Source of the DNA: JAEDES01 sp964616405
GTDB lineage: Bacteria > Bacillota_I > Bacilli_A > RF39 > UBA660
Reading direction: 5' to 3'
DNA length: 64,000 nt
Assembly (NCBI GenBank): GCA_964616405.1
Contig: CAZTRE010000003.1
Location: 3,531 to 67,530 of the forward strand
Positions 1 to 7,696 of the stretch are shown in pieces (the stretch's first letter is position 1; each line of letters begins with the position of its first letter). Under the pieces are notes generated by a model. It was not told where the DNA came from and did no database searches. It saw only the letters and a list, made by a program, of their open reading frames with translations. The translations under genes and the position numbers were made by a program.

Positions 1-436
1 GGACGAATTAATAACAGCATTAATAGAAAATAGAATCTTACAAGCATATGGCAAACTAGACCCTGAAAAAATTCAAAATCCACTTATAAAGGAATTCACC
101 GCTGGGGTTCAGTCAAGAGGCCCAAATAGTGCATTAGCTGATTCCTATATGTATATGGCCGCAATCTTCAAAGATATGATAGATAATGATATATTCTTCG
201 ATGTAGTAAAAAAACACTATTATGAAACAGATCCAGAGGAATTTACTAAAGAATTTAATTCTATCGATGAAAGACTAGATTTCCAAAAACTAATTGGCTA
301 TGCCGAAAGATTGAAAAGGAATAATACAGGAGCTGCTGATTTTTTAGATATAGCAAATGCTGTTCAATCACAATTAACCATTTTAAATAAAGCAACTAAT
401 ACACATCCAGAGAAATCATTATTATTAATTGTATAG
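1..436 (+). CDS. C-terminal part of an unknown protein (5' end outside window)
   Basis: The frame is open from base 2 to the TAG at 434-436, so the gene starts upstream of the window and only about 144 residues are visible. The first ATG inside it (149) has no ribosome binding site and cuts through continuous coding-like sequence, so it is not the start. The visible part is charged, soluble and apparently helical, with no membrane segment and no motif I recognise. A small hairpin with a T run follows directly. Function unknown. Confidence 0.6.
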   Translation, partial: DELITALIENRILQAYGKLDPEKIQNPLIKEFTAGVQSRGPNSALADSYMYMAAIFKDMIDNDIFFDVVKKHYYETDPEEFTKEFNSIDERLDFQKLIGYAERLKRNNTGAADFLDIANAVQSQLTILNKATNTHPEKSLLLIV

Positions 437-458
437 ACAAGATATTTCTTGTTTTTTT
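437..458 (+). terminator. Rho-independent terminator after the partial first gene
   Basis: ACAAGA (437-442) pairs with TCTTGT (447-452) across a TATT loop and is followed by six T. It starts at the base after the stop codon. Confidence 0.6.
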
Positions 459-464
459 CTACTA

Positions 465-540
465 CAACAAAAAAGGGGCTAAAAAGCCCCAAATCTATAT
501 CTAGAGGATCTTCACACTTAACAGTGAACCTTCCTCAATA
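465..540 (-). ncRNA. Candidate minus-strand small RNA ending in a strong terminator
   Basis: Read on the minus strand, GAGGA pairs with TCCTC around an inner TTCAC/GTGAA hairpin (roughly 536 down to 502). A GGGGCT-AGCCCC hairpin (490-475) with a run of T follows. The terminator faces away from prfB and no minus-strand gene ends here, so a short structured RNA is one explanation. No convincing minus-strand promoter was found. The hairpin could also act as a second plus-strand terminator for the first gene. Confidence 0.3.
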
Positions 541-591
541 ATAATATATGCTAAAAGACAAAAAGTATACACATTTAAATTAGATGTTACA

Positions 592-620
592 TTGTCTAAA
601 TTATTAAAATATGTTAGACT
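592..620 (+). promoter_or_regulatory. Probable prfB promoter
   Basis: TTGTCT (592-597), a 17-nt spacer and TAGACT (615-620) lie about 55 nt before the prfB start. An inverted repeat GTCTAA (594-599) / TTAGAC (614-619) overlaps both boxes, which could be an operator or chance. Confidence 0.45.
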
Positions 621-675
621 AAAGCTGATAATGTATAAAATCAGTTAAATAATTACAAACTAAGGAGTGAATTAT

Positions 676-1774
676 ATGGAAAAAAAAGAGTTAAAACGAT
701 TACTAGAAAAAAATTTAGATATCATTACAAATTTGTGGAGGTCACTTTGACATTGATTCAAGGTTAGAAGAGGTCAATTCTCTTCAAACTCAAACAGAAG
801 AGCCATCCTTCTGGGATGATCGTCAAAAAGCAGAGAAAATCTTAAAAGAAATTACTGAAAAGAAAAATTTAATTGCATCAATTACAGAGTTAAAAAATAA
901 AATAAAAGACAACTTAGAATTATTAGAATTACTTGATGTAGAACCTGATGAATCATCAGAACAATTACTAGAAAAAGAAATTTTATCATTAGAAGAAGAA
1001 ATAGAAAAGTTAAATTTATTACTATTACTTAATGGTCCATATGATAGTCTAGATTGTATATTAGAAGTTCATTCAGGGGCCGGTGGAACAGAAGCTTGTG
1101 ATTGGGCAATGATGTTATATAGAATGTATATTCGTTGGTGTGAAAAGAAAAATTATAAAGTGGAGTTATTAGATTATCAAGATGGTGAAGAGGCCGGAAT
1201 AAAAAGCGCTTCTATACGAATAAGAGGAACCAATGCCTATGGATTTTTAAAAAATGAAAAAGGTGTCCATCGTTTGGTAAGACTTTCTCCATTTGATTCT
1301 AATAACAGACGTCACACTTCCTTTGCGTCAATAGAAGTAACCCCAGAAATAGAGCAAGACAGTACTATTGAAATAGATGAAAAAGACTTAAAAATAGATG
1401 TTTATCGTTCAAGCGGTTGTGGTGGACAAGGAGTAAATACAACAGATTCAGCCGTTAGAATTACTCACCTTCCTACTAAAATAGTCGTAACATGTCAAAA
1501 TGAACGTAGTCAAATTCAAAATAAAGAACAAGCCATGAAAGTCTTAAAGAATAAATTATTAATAAGGAAGTTAGAAGAACAATCAAAAGAATTAAATGAA
1601 ATAAAGGGTAATCAAATGAACATTGAATTTGGTTCGCAAATAAGAAGTTATGTTATGCACCCATATTCAATGGTCAAAGATCACAGGACTAATGAGGAAA
1701 CAAGTAACGTTTCTAAAGTACTAGATGGAGATATTGATTTATTTATTGAAAGCAATTTGAAAAGGGGATTATAA
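676..1774 (+). CDS. prfB: Peptide chain release factor 2, made by programmed +1 frameshift
   Basis: RF2 recognises UGA and UAA stops and triggers peptide release on the ribosome. The reading frame starts at ATG 676 (AAGGAG upstream), runs 24 codons to an in-frame TGA at 748-750, then continues in the +1 frame from GAC 749 to 1774. This gives a 365-residue protein, the usual RF2 length. The GGQ catalytic motif is at about residues 249-251 and the SPF anticodon-like tripeptide lies in RLVRLSPFDSN. The slip site is canonical: GGAGG (737-741), three bases, then CTT TGA C. Because RF2 itself reads TGA, the site is autoregulatory, and it shows TGA is a true stop here. It is not a pseudogene. Confidence 0.95.
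737..751 (+). promoter_or_regulatory. Programmed +1 frameshift site of prfB
   Basis: An internal Shine-Dalgarno GGAGG (737-741) lies three bases upstream of CTT-TGA-C (745-751). The ribosome slips from CTT to TTT and resumes at GAC 749. Spacing and sequence match the well-known bacterial RF2 recoding element. Confidence 0.93.
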
Positions 1775-1776
1775 AT

Positions 1777-2658
1777 ATGAATTTAATTTCTAGGTTGAGA
1801 AGCAACTTGGTTCTAGAAAGAATCCGTAAAAAAACGATGTTTACAAGATATTTTAACTTTATTGTTGGATTAATCTTTTTAGCCATTTCATACAATTTAT
1901 TTTTAGCGTCAAATGATATTGTAGCTGGTGGAGTAAGTGGTATCGCCACTATATTAAATGGTATATTTGGACTAAATAATTCTATTGTTATTTTAGTTTT
2001 TAATGTTTTATTATTAATACTAAGCTACTTTTTATTAGGAAAAAATAAAACTAAGAATACGATTTTAGGTTCAATATTATTTCCAGTATTAGTAGAACTA
2101 ACAAGCCATATTAATGTATGGTTAGAGCTAGATACATCCCAATTATTATTATCATCAGTGTTTGGTGGAGTAATGTATGGCTTTGGACTAGGTATGATTT
2201 TTAAAGCCGGATTCACAACAGGTGGAACGGATATTTTAAATCAGATAATTTCGAAATATGCCAAAATAAGTATTGGTAAAAGTATGCTATTAGTTGATGG
2301 TGGAATAGTTCTTTTATCAGCTTTTGCCTTTGGTCCAACAAAAGTTATGTATTCGATAATTGTCTTATATATTATTAGTTTAATTTCTGATCGAGTAATT
2401 TTAGGAGTATCAGATAGTAAAGCATTTTATATTGTTACAAGCCAAGAAGAAGAGATTAAAGAGTATATTTTGCGTATTTTAAATCATGGCGTAACAGTTT
2501 TTAATGCCAAAGGAGGATATGCTACTAAGAACCAAACCGTACTAATGTGCGTCCTACCAACTAAAGACTATTATCGTCTTAAAGCCGGAATTACAGAAAT
2601 TGATAATGATGCCTTCGTTGTCGTAACAGATGCTTATGAAGTATTTGGAGGCGAATAG
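1777..2658 (+). CDS. YitT-family membrane protein, first of a tandem pair
   Basis: This 293-residue protein starts two bases after prfB. It has an N-terminal membrane domain of about five to six helices (residues roughly 20-200) with the glycine-rich AGGVSGIATIL loop typical of YitT (DUF161). A C-terminal soluble DUF2179 domain (about 205-293) contains VTVFNAKGGY and DAFVVVTDAYEVFGG. Family members are inner-membrane proteins of largely unsettled function. It is about as long as usual. The next gene is a paralog, so a heteromer is possible. Confidence 0.85.
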   Translation: MNLISRLRSNLVLERIRKKTMFTRYFNFIVGLIFLAISYNLFLASNDIVAGGVSGIATILNGIFGLNNSIVILVFNVLLLILSYFLLGKNKTKNTILGSILFPVLVELTSHINVWLELDTSQLLLSSVFGGVMYGFGLGMIFKAGFTTGGTDILNQIISKYAKISIGKSMLLVDGGIVLLSAFAFGPTKVMYSIIVLYIISLISDRVILGVSDSKAFYIVTSQEEEIKEYILRILNHGVTVFNAKGGYATKNQTVLMCVLPTKDYYRLKAGITEIDNDAFVVVTDAYEVFGGE

Positions 2659-2659
2659 C

Positions 2660-3517
2660 ATGGAACAAATCATAGAAACTATAAAAAAACGTAAGAAGTT
2701 ACAAAGAGTATTTTTGGCAATTCTTTCGCTTTTAATTGGTGCCATAGTATATAATGTGTTTTTACTACCACTAAATATTGTTACAGGAGGAACCGGGGGA
2801 ATTGCTACAATCACTAAATATACTTATCATATTGAACCTTCAATAATGATATTTATATTATCATTTGCTTGTATAATAATTAACTTAATGTACTTAGGCA
2901 TAGATAAAACAACAGGAGCAATTTTATCAACCTTTTTATATCCGTTATTAGTACAATTAACTTCCCCATTATCAAAAATTTTTCCAATGGAAACGAATGA
3001 TATATTTATTGTTATAATTTTTGCTGCCGTTTTATCAGGATTTTCTAATGGTCTAATGTATAAAACCGGTTACAATAATGGCGGATTATCTGTAATTTCT
3101 CATATATTGTATGAAAAAAAGAACATCTCAATAAGTAAAAGCAGTTTATTTATCAACGGATTAGTAATAATATTAGGCGGTTACTTTTTTGGCAGTGCCA
3201 ATGCTATGTATGCATTAATATACTTATATATTAGTAACTTAGTAATGGATAAAGTTTTATTAGGAATTTCTAATAATAAAGCTTTTTACATCATCACAAG
3301 TGAAGAAGATCTAATTAAACAATATATAATTGAAAAATTACATCATAATGTCACTACTTTTGATGTTAAAGGTGGTTATTTAGAGAAAAAAAGAAAAGTA
3401 CTTTTATCAGTAATTCCATCTAAAGAATATTTTAGAGTAACAGAAGGTATTAAAATAATTGATAAAGATGCTTTCTTTGTAGTAACAGACTCCTATGAAG
3501 TAATAGGAGGAAAATAA
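2660..3517 (+). CDS. YitT-family membrane protein, second of a tandem pair
   Basis: This 285-residue paralog of the preceding gene shares the membrane domain (TGGTGGIATI loop), a second glycine motif GYNNGGLSV, and the DUF2179 tail ending DAFFVVTDSYEVIGGK. The start ATG 2660 is preferred because GGAGG, within the end of the previous gene, lies at the right distance. The longer in-frame ATG at 2630 lies inside that gene. Only one base separates the two genes, so they are co-translated. A terminator follows. Confidence 0.85.
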   Translation: MEQIIETIKKRKKLQRVFLAILSLLIGAIVYNVFLLPLNIVTGGTGGIATITKYTYHIEPSIMIFILSFACIIINLMYLGIDKTTGAILSTFLYPLLVQLTSPLSKIFPMETNDIFIVIIFAAVLSGFSNGLMYKTGYNNGGLSVISHILYEKKNISISKSSLFINGLVIILGGYFFGSANAMYALIYLYISNLVMDKVLLGISNNKAFYIITSEEDLIKQYIIEKLHHNVTTFDVKGGYLEKKRKVLLSVIPSKEYFRVTEGIKIIDKDAFFVVTDSYEVIGGK

Positions 3518-3520
3518 TGG

Positions 3521-3553
3521 AAAAGAGTGAATTTAAATAGTTCACTCTTTTAT
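3521..3553 (+). terminator. Terminator after the YitT pair
   Basis: GAGTGAA (3525-3531) pairs with TTCACTC (3541-3547), followed by TTTTATT. It separates the prfB/YitT transcript from ftsE. Confidence 0.75.
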
Positions 3554-3600
3554 TATGCGACAAAATATGATAAAATGATTAAAGTATAAGGTGGTGAATT

Positions 3601-4299
3601 ATGGATTTAGTTAGAATAAAAAATGTCGAAAAAAAATATAAAAATGGAGTTACTGCAATTTATGATTTAAATCTTGCTATTGAAAAAGGTGCTTTTGTTT
3701 TCGTAATAGGTGGATCAGGAAGTGGAAAATCAACGTTAATAAAAATGCTATATCGTGAAGAAAAGCCTACTAAAGGGCAAATAATTGTAGGTGGCTTAGA
3801 TGTTGCTAAATTAAAAAATCGTAAGGTTTATAAATTAAGAAGGAAATTAGGAATTGTATTTCAAGATTATAGATTATTACCAAAACAAACGGTATATGAA
3901 AATGTTGCCTTTGCTTTAGAAGTAATTGGGGCAACAAAGGATGAAATTAGAGTTAAAGTTTTAAAAGCTCTTGAAGATGTAGGCTTAAAGCATAAGCTTC
4001 ATGAATATCCAGATCATTTATCTGGAGGAGAACAACAAAGAGTTGCTATTGCCAGAGCCATAGTAAATGATCCAAAATTATTACTATGTGACGAACCTAC
4101 AGGAAACTTAGATCCAGAAATGAGTATGGAAATAATGAAAGTTCTTGAAGATATTAACAATAACCGTGGTACAACTATTGTAATGGTTACTCATGATAAA
4201 GATATTGTTAACAAAATGAAAAAACAAGTAATTACTCTAAAAGATGGACGTTTAGTAAACTTTAAGAAGAAAGGAACTTATAGCAATGAAGCCATTTAG
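3601..4299 (+). CDS. ftsE: Cell-division ABC ATPase FtsE
   Basis: This 232-residue cytoplasmic ATPase works with FtsX to activate septal peptidoglycan hydrolases. Walker A is GGSGSGKST (residues 37-45), the signature is LSGGEQQR, Walker B is LLLCDEPTGNLD and the H-loop is MVTHD. All catalytic residues are present. It overlaps ftsX by 14 nt, typical of translational coupling. A TAAAAT -10-like box lies about 25 nt upstream, without a clear -35. Confidence 0.95.
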   Translation: MDLVRIKNVEKKYKNGVTAIYDLNLAIEKGAFVFVIGGSGSGKSTLIKMLYREEKPTKGQIIVGGLDVAKLKNRKVYKLRRKLGIVFQDYRLLPKQTVYENVAFALEVIGATKDEIRVKVLKALEDVGLKHKLHEYPDHLSGGEQQRVAIARAIVNDPKLLLCDEPTGNLDPEMSMEIMKVLEDINNNRGTTIVMVTHDKDIVNKMKKQVITLKDGRLVNFKKKGTYSNEAI

Positions 4300-5185
4300 A
4301 ATGTTAGGAAGAAGCATCCGTGATGCTTTTAAAAGTGTAATAAGAAACTTTAGTCTATCTTTAGCTTCTATTTCTTGTATTACAATAACTTTAATCATTG
4401 TCGCAATAGCTATAATTGCTTCATTCAATGTTCAAAATTTTACTAAAGAAATAGAAAAAGATATGACCATCGTTGTTTTCTTAGATAATGATGCTACTAC
4501 TTTAGATAGAAAAGATGTAGAAAGAGAAATCAATTCATTATCCAATGTTGATAAATATACATATCAATCAAAACAAGATATTAAAAAAAATATGCAAGAA
4601 GAATCAGAAATCTTTGACCGAGTATTATCTGAGTGGGATGACGATGAAAGTCCATTAAAAGATACACTACAAGTAAAAGTAAAAGATGTTGAAAAAATAA
4701 AAAAGACAGCTAAAGAAATCGAAAAAATTGATAAAGTATCAGTTGTAAGATATGGTGAAGGTATGGTAGACAAAATGGTTACAGCATTCTCTTCAGTAGA
4801 AAAAGTAACATATGGAGTAGTAATAGCTCTAATCATAGTAACTGTATTCTTAATCATTAATACAATTAAATTGACAATATCAGCTAGAAAAAGAGAAATA
4901 AGTATTATGCGATTAGTTGGTGCTAGTAACTTTACTATTAAAACACCATTTATAATTGAAGGTATGATTTTAGGAATGTTTGGTTCAATTGTTCCAATAA
5001 TTTTATCAACATACGGATATTTAGCTTTCTACAATCATTTTGATGGTTACCTTTATTCAGAATTAATTAAACTAATTAAGCCTGAGCCATTTATTTATGT
5101 CACAGCCTTAATAGTTTTAGTAGTAGGTATGATAGTAGGTATGATTGGTAGTGCAAGTGCTGTTAAGAAGTACTTAAAAATCTAA
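4286..5185 (+). CDS. ftsX: Cell-division membrane protein FtsX
   Basis: This 299-residue protein has the FtsX layout: a first membrane helix (about 23-45), an extracellular domain (about 50-170), then three more helices (about 173-193, 220-245, 268-292). It transmits FtsE ATP hydrolysis to an extracellular hydrolase. The stop codon overlaps the ATG of the next gene (TAATG at 5183-5187), so the hydrolase gene is coupled to it. That next gene is the likely partner. Confidence 0.93.
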   Translation: MKPFRMLGRSIRDAFKSVIRNFSLSLASISCITITLIIVAIAIIASFNVQNFTKEIEKDMTIVVFLDNDATTLDRKDVEREINSLSNVDKYTYQSKQDIKKNMQEESEIFDRVLSEWDDDESPLKDTLQVKVKDVEKIKKTAKEIEKIDKVSVVRYGEGMVDKMVTAFSSVEKVTYGVVIALIIVTVFLIINTIKLTISARKREISIMRLVGASNFTIKTPFIIEGMILGMFGSIVPIILSTYGYLAFYNHFDGYLYSELIKLIKPEPFIYVTALIVLVVGMIVGMIGSASAVKKYLKI

Positions 5186-6393
5186 TGAAAAAATTTATTA
5201 ATCTGCTATTAGTAGTTGTCTTATTAGTTTCATTTTTCGCACTACCAATGAATGCTAATGCAAAGACACTTGCTCAATTTAGAGAAGAAGTAAAAAAATA
5301 TACTGACGAATTAAATGCTAAAAAAGCTAACCTTGCTAAAAACGAGGGAGAAGTAGCCACTATTAAAGCCAAGATATCATCCATCGAGAAACAAATATCT
5401 GCAGCAGAAGCTGAAATAGTAAAACTTCAAGAAGAAATTGATGCAAGTAATGAAGAAATTGCTAGAAAAAGTGAAGAAAGTAAAAAAATCATAGAATATT
5501 ATCAAATTTCTAATGGAGAAAATATTTACTTAGAATATGCTTTTGGGGCTACAAACATTACTGATATGATTTATAGAATGTCTATTGTAGAACAATTAAC
5601 AGATTATAATGATAAGATAATGAAAGAGTTATCTGAGTTAATTGAAAAGAATAAATCTCAGCAACAAGAATTAAAAAAGAAAAAGGAATCTTTAAAGAAA
5701 TTAGAAGTTCAATTGGAATCCGAAAAAGCCAGAATTGAAGCAGACAGCGCATCAATTCGTGAAAGTATGCCTTCTATTGAAACACAAATAAGAGAGGCCC
5801 AAGCCCAAGTTAAATATTTTGAGTCGCTTAAATGCGGTGAAAATGAAGACATTAATGACTGCCAAGATAGAATTTCCGGAAGCACCGGTGGTGGAAGTCT
5901 TCCAAGTGTAGGATTTTTCTCAAGACCAATGGCAAAAGGTTATGTTACTCAAGGTTCACACGCTGGACATATTGCAGTTGACTTGAGTAGTGGTAATAAA
6001 TCTGAACCAATCTATGCCATTGCCGAGGGAACAGTTCACGCTATCTATACCGACGACTGTACAAGCGGAAGATGGTGTGCTGCTGCCGGAATAAAATGTA
6101 ATGGTAACGCTTTAGTAGTTGTAACAAAGCACAAATATAATGGAAAATACTACTATGTAACATATGCTCATATGCGTTCTTACGGAGATATAAGGGTTGG
6201 GCAATACGTTACTAGAAATACACTACTTGCATATATGGGAACAACAGGTTGTTCAACTGGCCCACATTTACATATGGAAATATCTACTTGTCATTGGAAA
6301 AATGGTGGTGGATGTACATATTCAGGATACCAAAAGCAATTTGTTAGTCCATATAATCTAATTAATTTTCCATCAAGTTGGAATAATAGATAA
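5185..6393 (+). CDS. Secreted coiled-coil M23 peptidoglycan hydrolase, likely FtsEX partner (PcsB/CwlO-like)
   Basis: This 402-residue protein has a signal peptide (residues 1-26, cleavage near ANA-KT), a long coiled coil (about 30-215) and a C-terminal M23 metallopeptidase domain (about 245-395). Zinc-type residues visible are H262 and D266 (HIAVD), H329 (YAHM), and H361/H363 (GPHLHME). In streptococcal PcsB and Bacillus CwlO, coiled-coil hydrolases are driven by FtsEX. Here a lytic M23 domain takes the place of the CHAP or NlpC domain. The domain has extra cysteines (KCGEN, DDCTSGRWC, IKCNG), which may form disulfides. The partner assignment is inferred from overlap with ftsX. Confidence 0.88.
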   Translation: MKKFINLLLVVVLLVSFFALPMNANAKTLAQFREEVKKYTDELNAKKANLAKNEGEVATIKAKISSIEKQISAAEAEIVKLQEEIDASNEEIARKSEESKKIIEYYQISNGENIYLEYAFGATNITDMIYRMSIVEQLTDYNDKIMKELSELIEKNKSQQQELKKKKESLKKLEVQLESEKARIEADSASIRESMPSIETQIREAQAQVKYFESLKCGENEDINDCQDRISGSTGGGSLPSVGFFSRPMAKGYVTQGSHAGHIAVDLSSGNKSEPIYAIAEGTVHAIYTDDCTSGRWCAAAGIKCNGNALVVVTKHKYNGKYYYVTYAHMRSYGDIRVGQYVTRNTLLAYMGTTGCSTGPHLHMEISTCHWKNGGGCTYSGYQKQFVSPYNLINFPSSWNNR

Positions 6394-6399
6394 AAATAA

Positions 6400-6426
6400 G
6401 GAATAGTCTAAGAACTATTCCTTTAC
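6400..6426. terminator. Bidirectional terminator between convergent genes
   Basis: GGAATAGT (6400-6407) pairs with ACTATTCC (6414-6421) with A/T-rich tails on both sides. It serves the M23 hydrolase gene on plus and the 6423 gene on minus, whose stop it touches. Confidence 0.75.
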
Positions 6427-7328
6427 TTTGTAAATTTATTAGTATTTTCTAAACCTGTATCCGTTATTTCAAACATTTTATATAATTCGTTATTTCTATT
6501 CAATTTATGTTTTAATCTATTGAGAAATCTTTTTTGTTGAAATTCAATTCTCTCTTTTGGAGTCTCATAATCAAAAGATCCCCTTGTTTGTCCATATTCC
6601 CTTGCACTACTGCTTACTCTATGACTATACTCGCTGCCAGAGGTATCTGTTGTAGGAATTTTCCCAACCAATGCCTTATTATCATATGCTTCTTTAGGTG
6701 TAATATATAATGCAAATGAATCAAAATACTGCTTCAAATTTTCATCAGTCGCTTCAAAATAACCAAAACAAATTAAATTGTTGGCAAAGGCTTTTCCCGC
6801 ATCAGTTAAGTTAAAAAAGTATCCAGGATGAGGTGTCGACATTCTAACTCCCCATCTCGGCTCTTCATTATATCTTTCAAAGCGATTTTCTTCTACTAAA
6901 CAGAATTGTCTAAAAGTGGGATCTAATATAAAATTTTTAAAATTGCTTTCTCCCTCAATAAGTGTTGGAATAGACACTTGTGTCAATGCATGTATTTGTG
7001 TACAGCCTAAGACATCTCCTACATTAAATGTAATAAAAGGTAAGCTCAATTTCTTAAGCATTTTCGCTAAATAACCTTGAGCTATAGCACATTGTCCACT
7101 CATAGAAACATCCATTACAGACTCAAGTGGATTAGTAATGTTTTTTCTAGCCATATAAATTAACCAATTTAAAAAATCAGGAATATATTTACTAGGAATA
7201 TATCCATTTTTTTCATAAAAATTTTCAATTCCGGCAATTTCTTTAAAATCAATATCCTCGTTATAAGGTCTACCATCAAATATAAATTGTTCTTGGTTAT
7301 TTTTAATCACCGATTCTTTATAAAGCAT
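6423..7328 (-). CDS. Unknown protein with a transglutaminase/papain-like Cys-His-Asp arrangement
   Basis: This cytoplasmic protein is about 301 residues long. Three short stretches are spaced like a transglutaminase-fold active site: SGQCAIAQ (C80), QIHALTQV (H113) and FILDPTFRQF (D136), counted from ATG 7328. DPTF after a His block is common in arylamine acetyltransferase and transglutaminase-like folds. The exact family is unknown. ATG 7328 fits the AGGA better than GTG 7337. It is a single-gene unit with an extended -10 (TGGTATACT) upstream on the minus strand. The C-terminal half is low in recognisable motifs. Confidence 0.6.
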   Translation of the reverse strand: MLYKESVIKNNQEQFIFDGRPYNEDIDFKEIAGIENFYEKNGYIPSKYIPDFLNWLIYMARKNITNPLESVMDVSMSGQCAIAQGYLAKMLKKLSLPFITFNVGDVLGCTQIHALTQVSIPTLIEGESNFKNFILDPTFRQFCLVEENRFERYNEEPRWGVRMSTPHPGYFFNLTDAGKAFANNLICFGYFEATDENLKQYFDSFALYITPKEAYDNKALVGKIPTTDTSGSEYSHRVSSSAREYGQTRGSFDYETPKERIEFQQKRFLNRLKHKLNRNNELYKMFEITDTGLENTNKFTK

Positions 7329-7495
7329 TTCAATCACATCCTACTAAATATAGTATACCATAAACTTAGCAACTATAAGTTATAGGCTTAAATATTTCCA
7401 AATTTTCTAAAAAATACTCTATTAGAAACAATGACTAAAAATAAAAAATAACTAAGACTTCAAGAACATAGAAAATAACTATCAACCCAAAAATG

Positions 7496-7524
7496 TTGAC
7501 AGATAAAATTTAACATGTTAAAAT
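7496..7524 (+). promoter_or_regulatory. Consensus promoter of the leader peptide/ABC exporter unit
   Basis: TTGACA (7496-7501), exactly 17 nt, TAAAAT (7519-7524). This is the closest -35 match to consensus that I see in the window. Confidence 0.85.
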
Positions 7525-7557
7525 GGACATGAATTTAAAGAGAGAGGAGTAAGGAAA

Positions 7558-7644
7558 ATGAAAAATCAATATTCAAATATTTTTAATCGATTTATAGTAG
7601 TAAACGGAGTGAGTAGAGAATGTATCATTTCCCTTGCTCAATAA
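7558..7644 (+). CDS. 28-residue leader peptide upstream of the ABC exporter
   Basis: ATG 7558 has a strong AGAGGAG ribosome binding site and lies about 27 nt after a consensus promoter. The peptide begins MKNQYSNIFN, contains one Cys and ends SLAQ. No stop or start of another gene explains it. The segment TTATAGTAG inside its coding sequence (7592-7600) is complementary to the terminator-like hairpin downstream, so a role as a regulatory leader is likely. An exported peptide substrate is the alternative. Confidence 0.6.
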   Translation: MKNQYSNIFNRFIVVNGVSRECIISLAQ

Positions 7645-7661
7645 CTAAGTAACGTTGTATG

Positions 7662-7686
7662 CCTACTATAAGTAGGTTTAATTTTT
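7662..7686 (+). promoter_or_regulatory. Attenuator hairpin before the ABC exporter
   Basis: CCTACT (7662-7667) pairs with AGTAGG (7671-7676), followed by TTTAATTTTT (7677-7686), immediately before the exporter's AGGAGG. CTACTATAA (7663-7671) can instead pair perfectly over 9 bp with TTATAGTAG (7592-7600), which would break the hairpin. This is a terminator/antiterminator layout. Confidence 0.5.
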
Positions 7687-7696
7687 AGGAGGTAAT

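Noticed and set aside
1109..1774. A separate 221-residue release factor-like gene starting at ATG 1109
   Set aside because: It is the C-terminal part of RF2. The upstream frame with the +1 shift gives the full protein, and ATG 1109 has no ribosome binding site.
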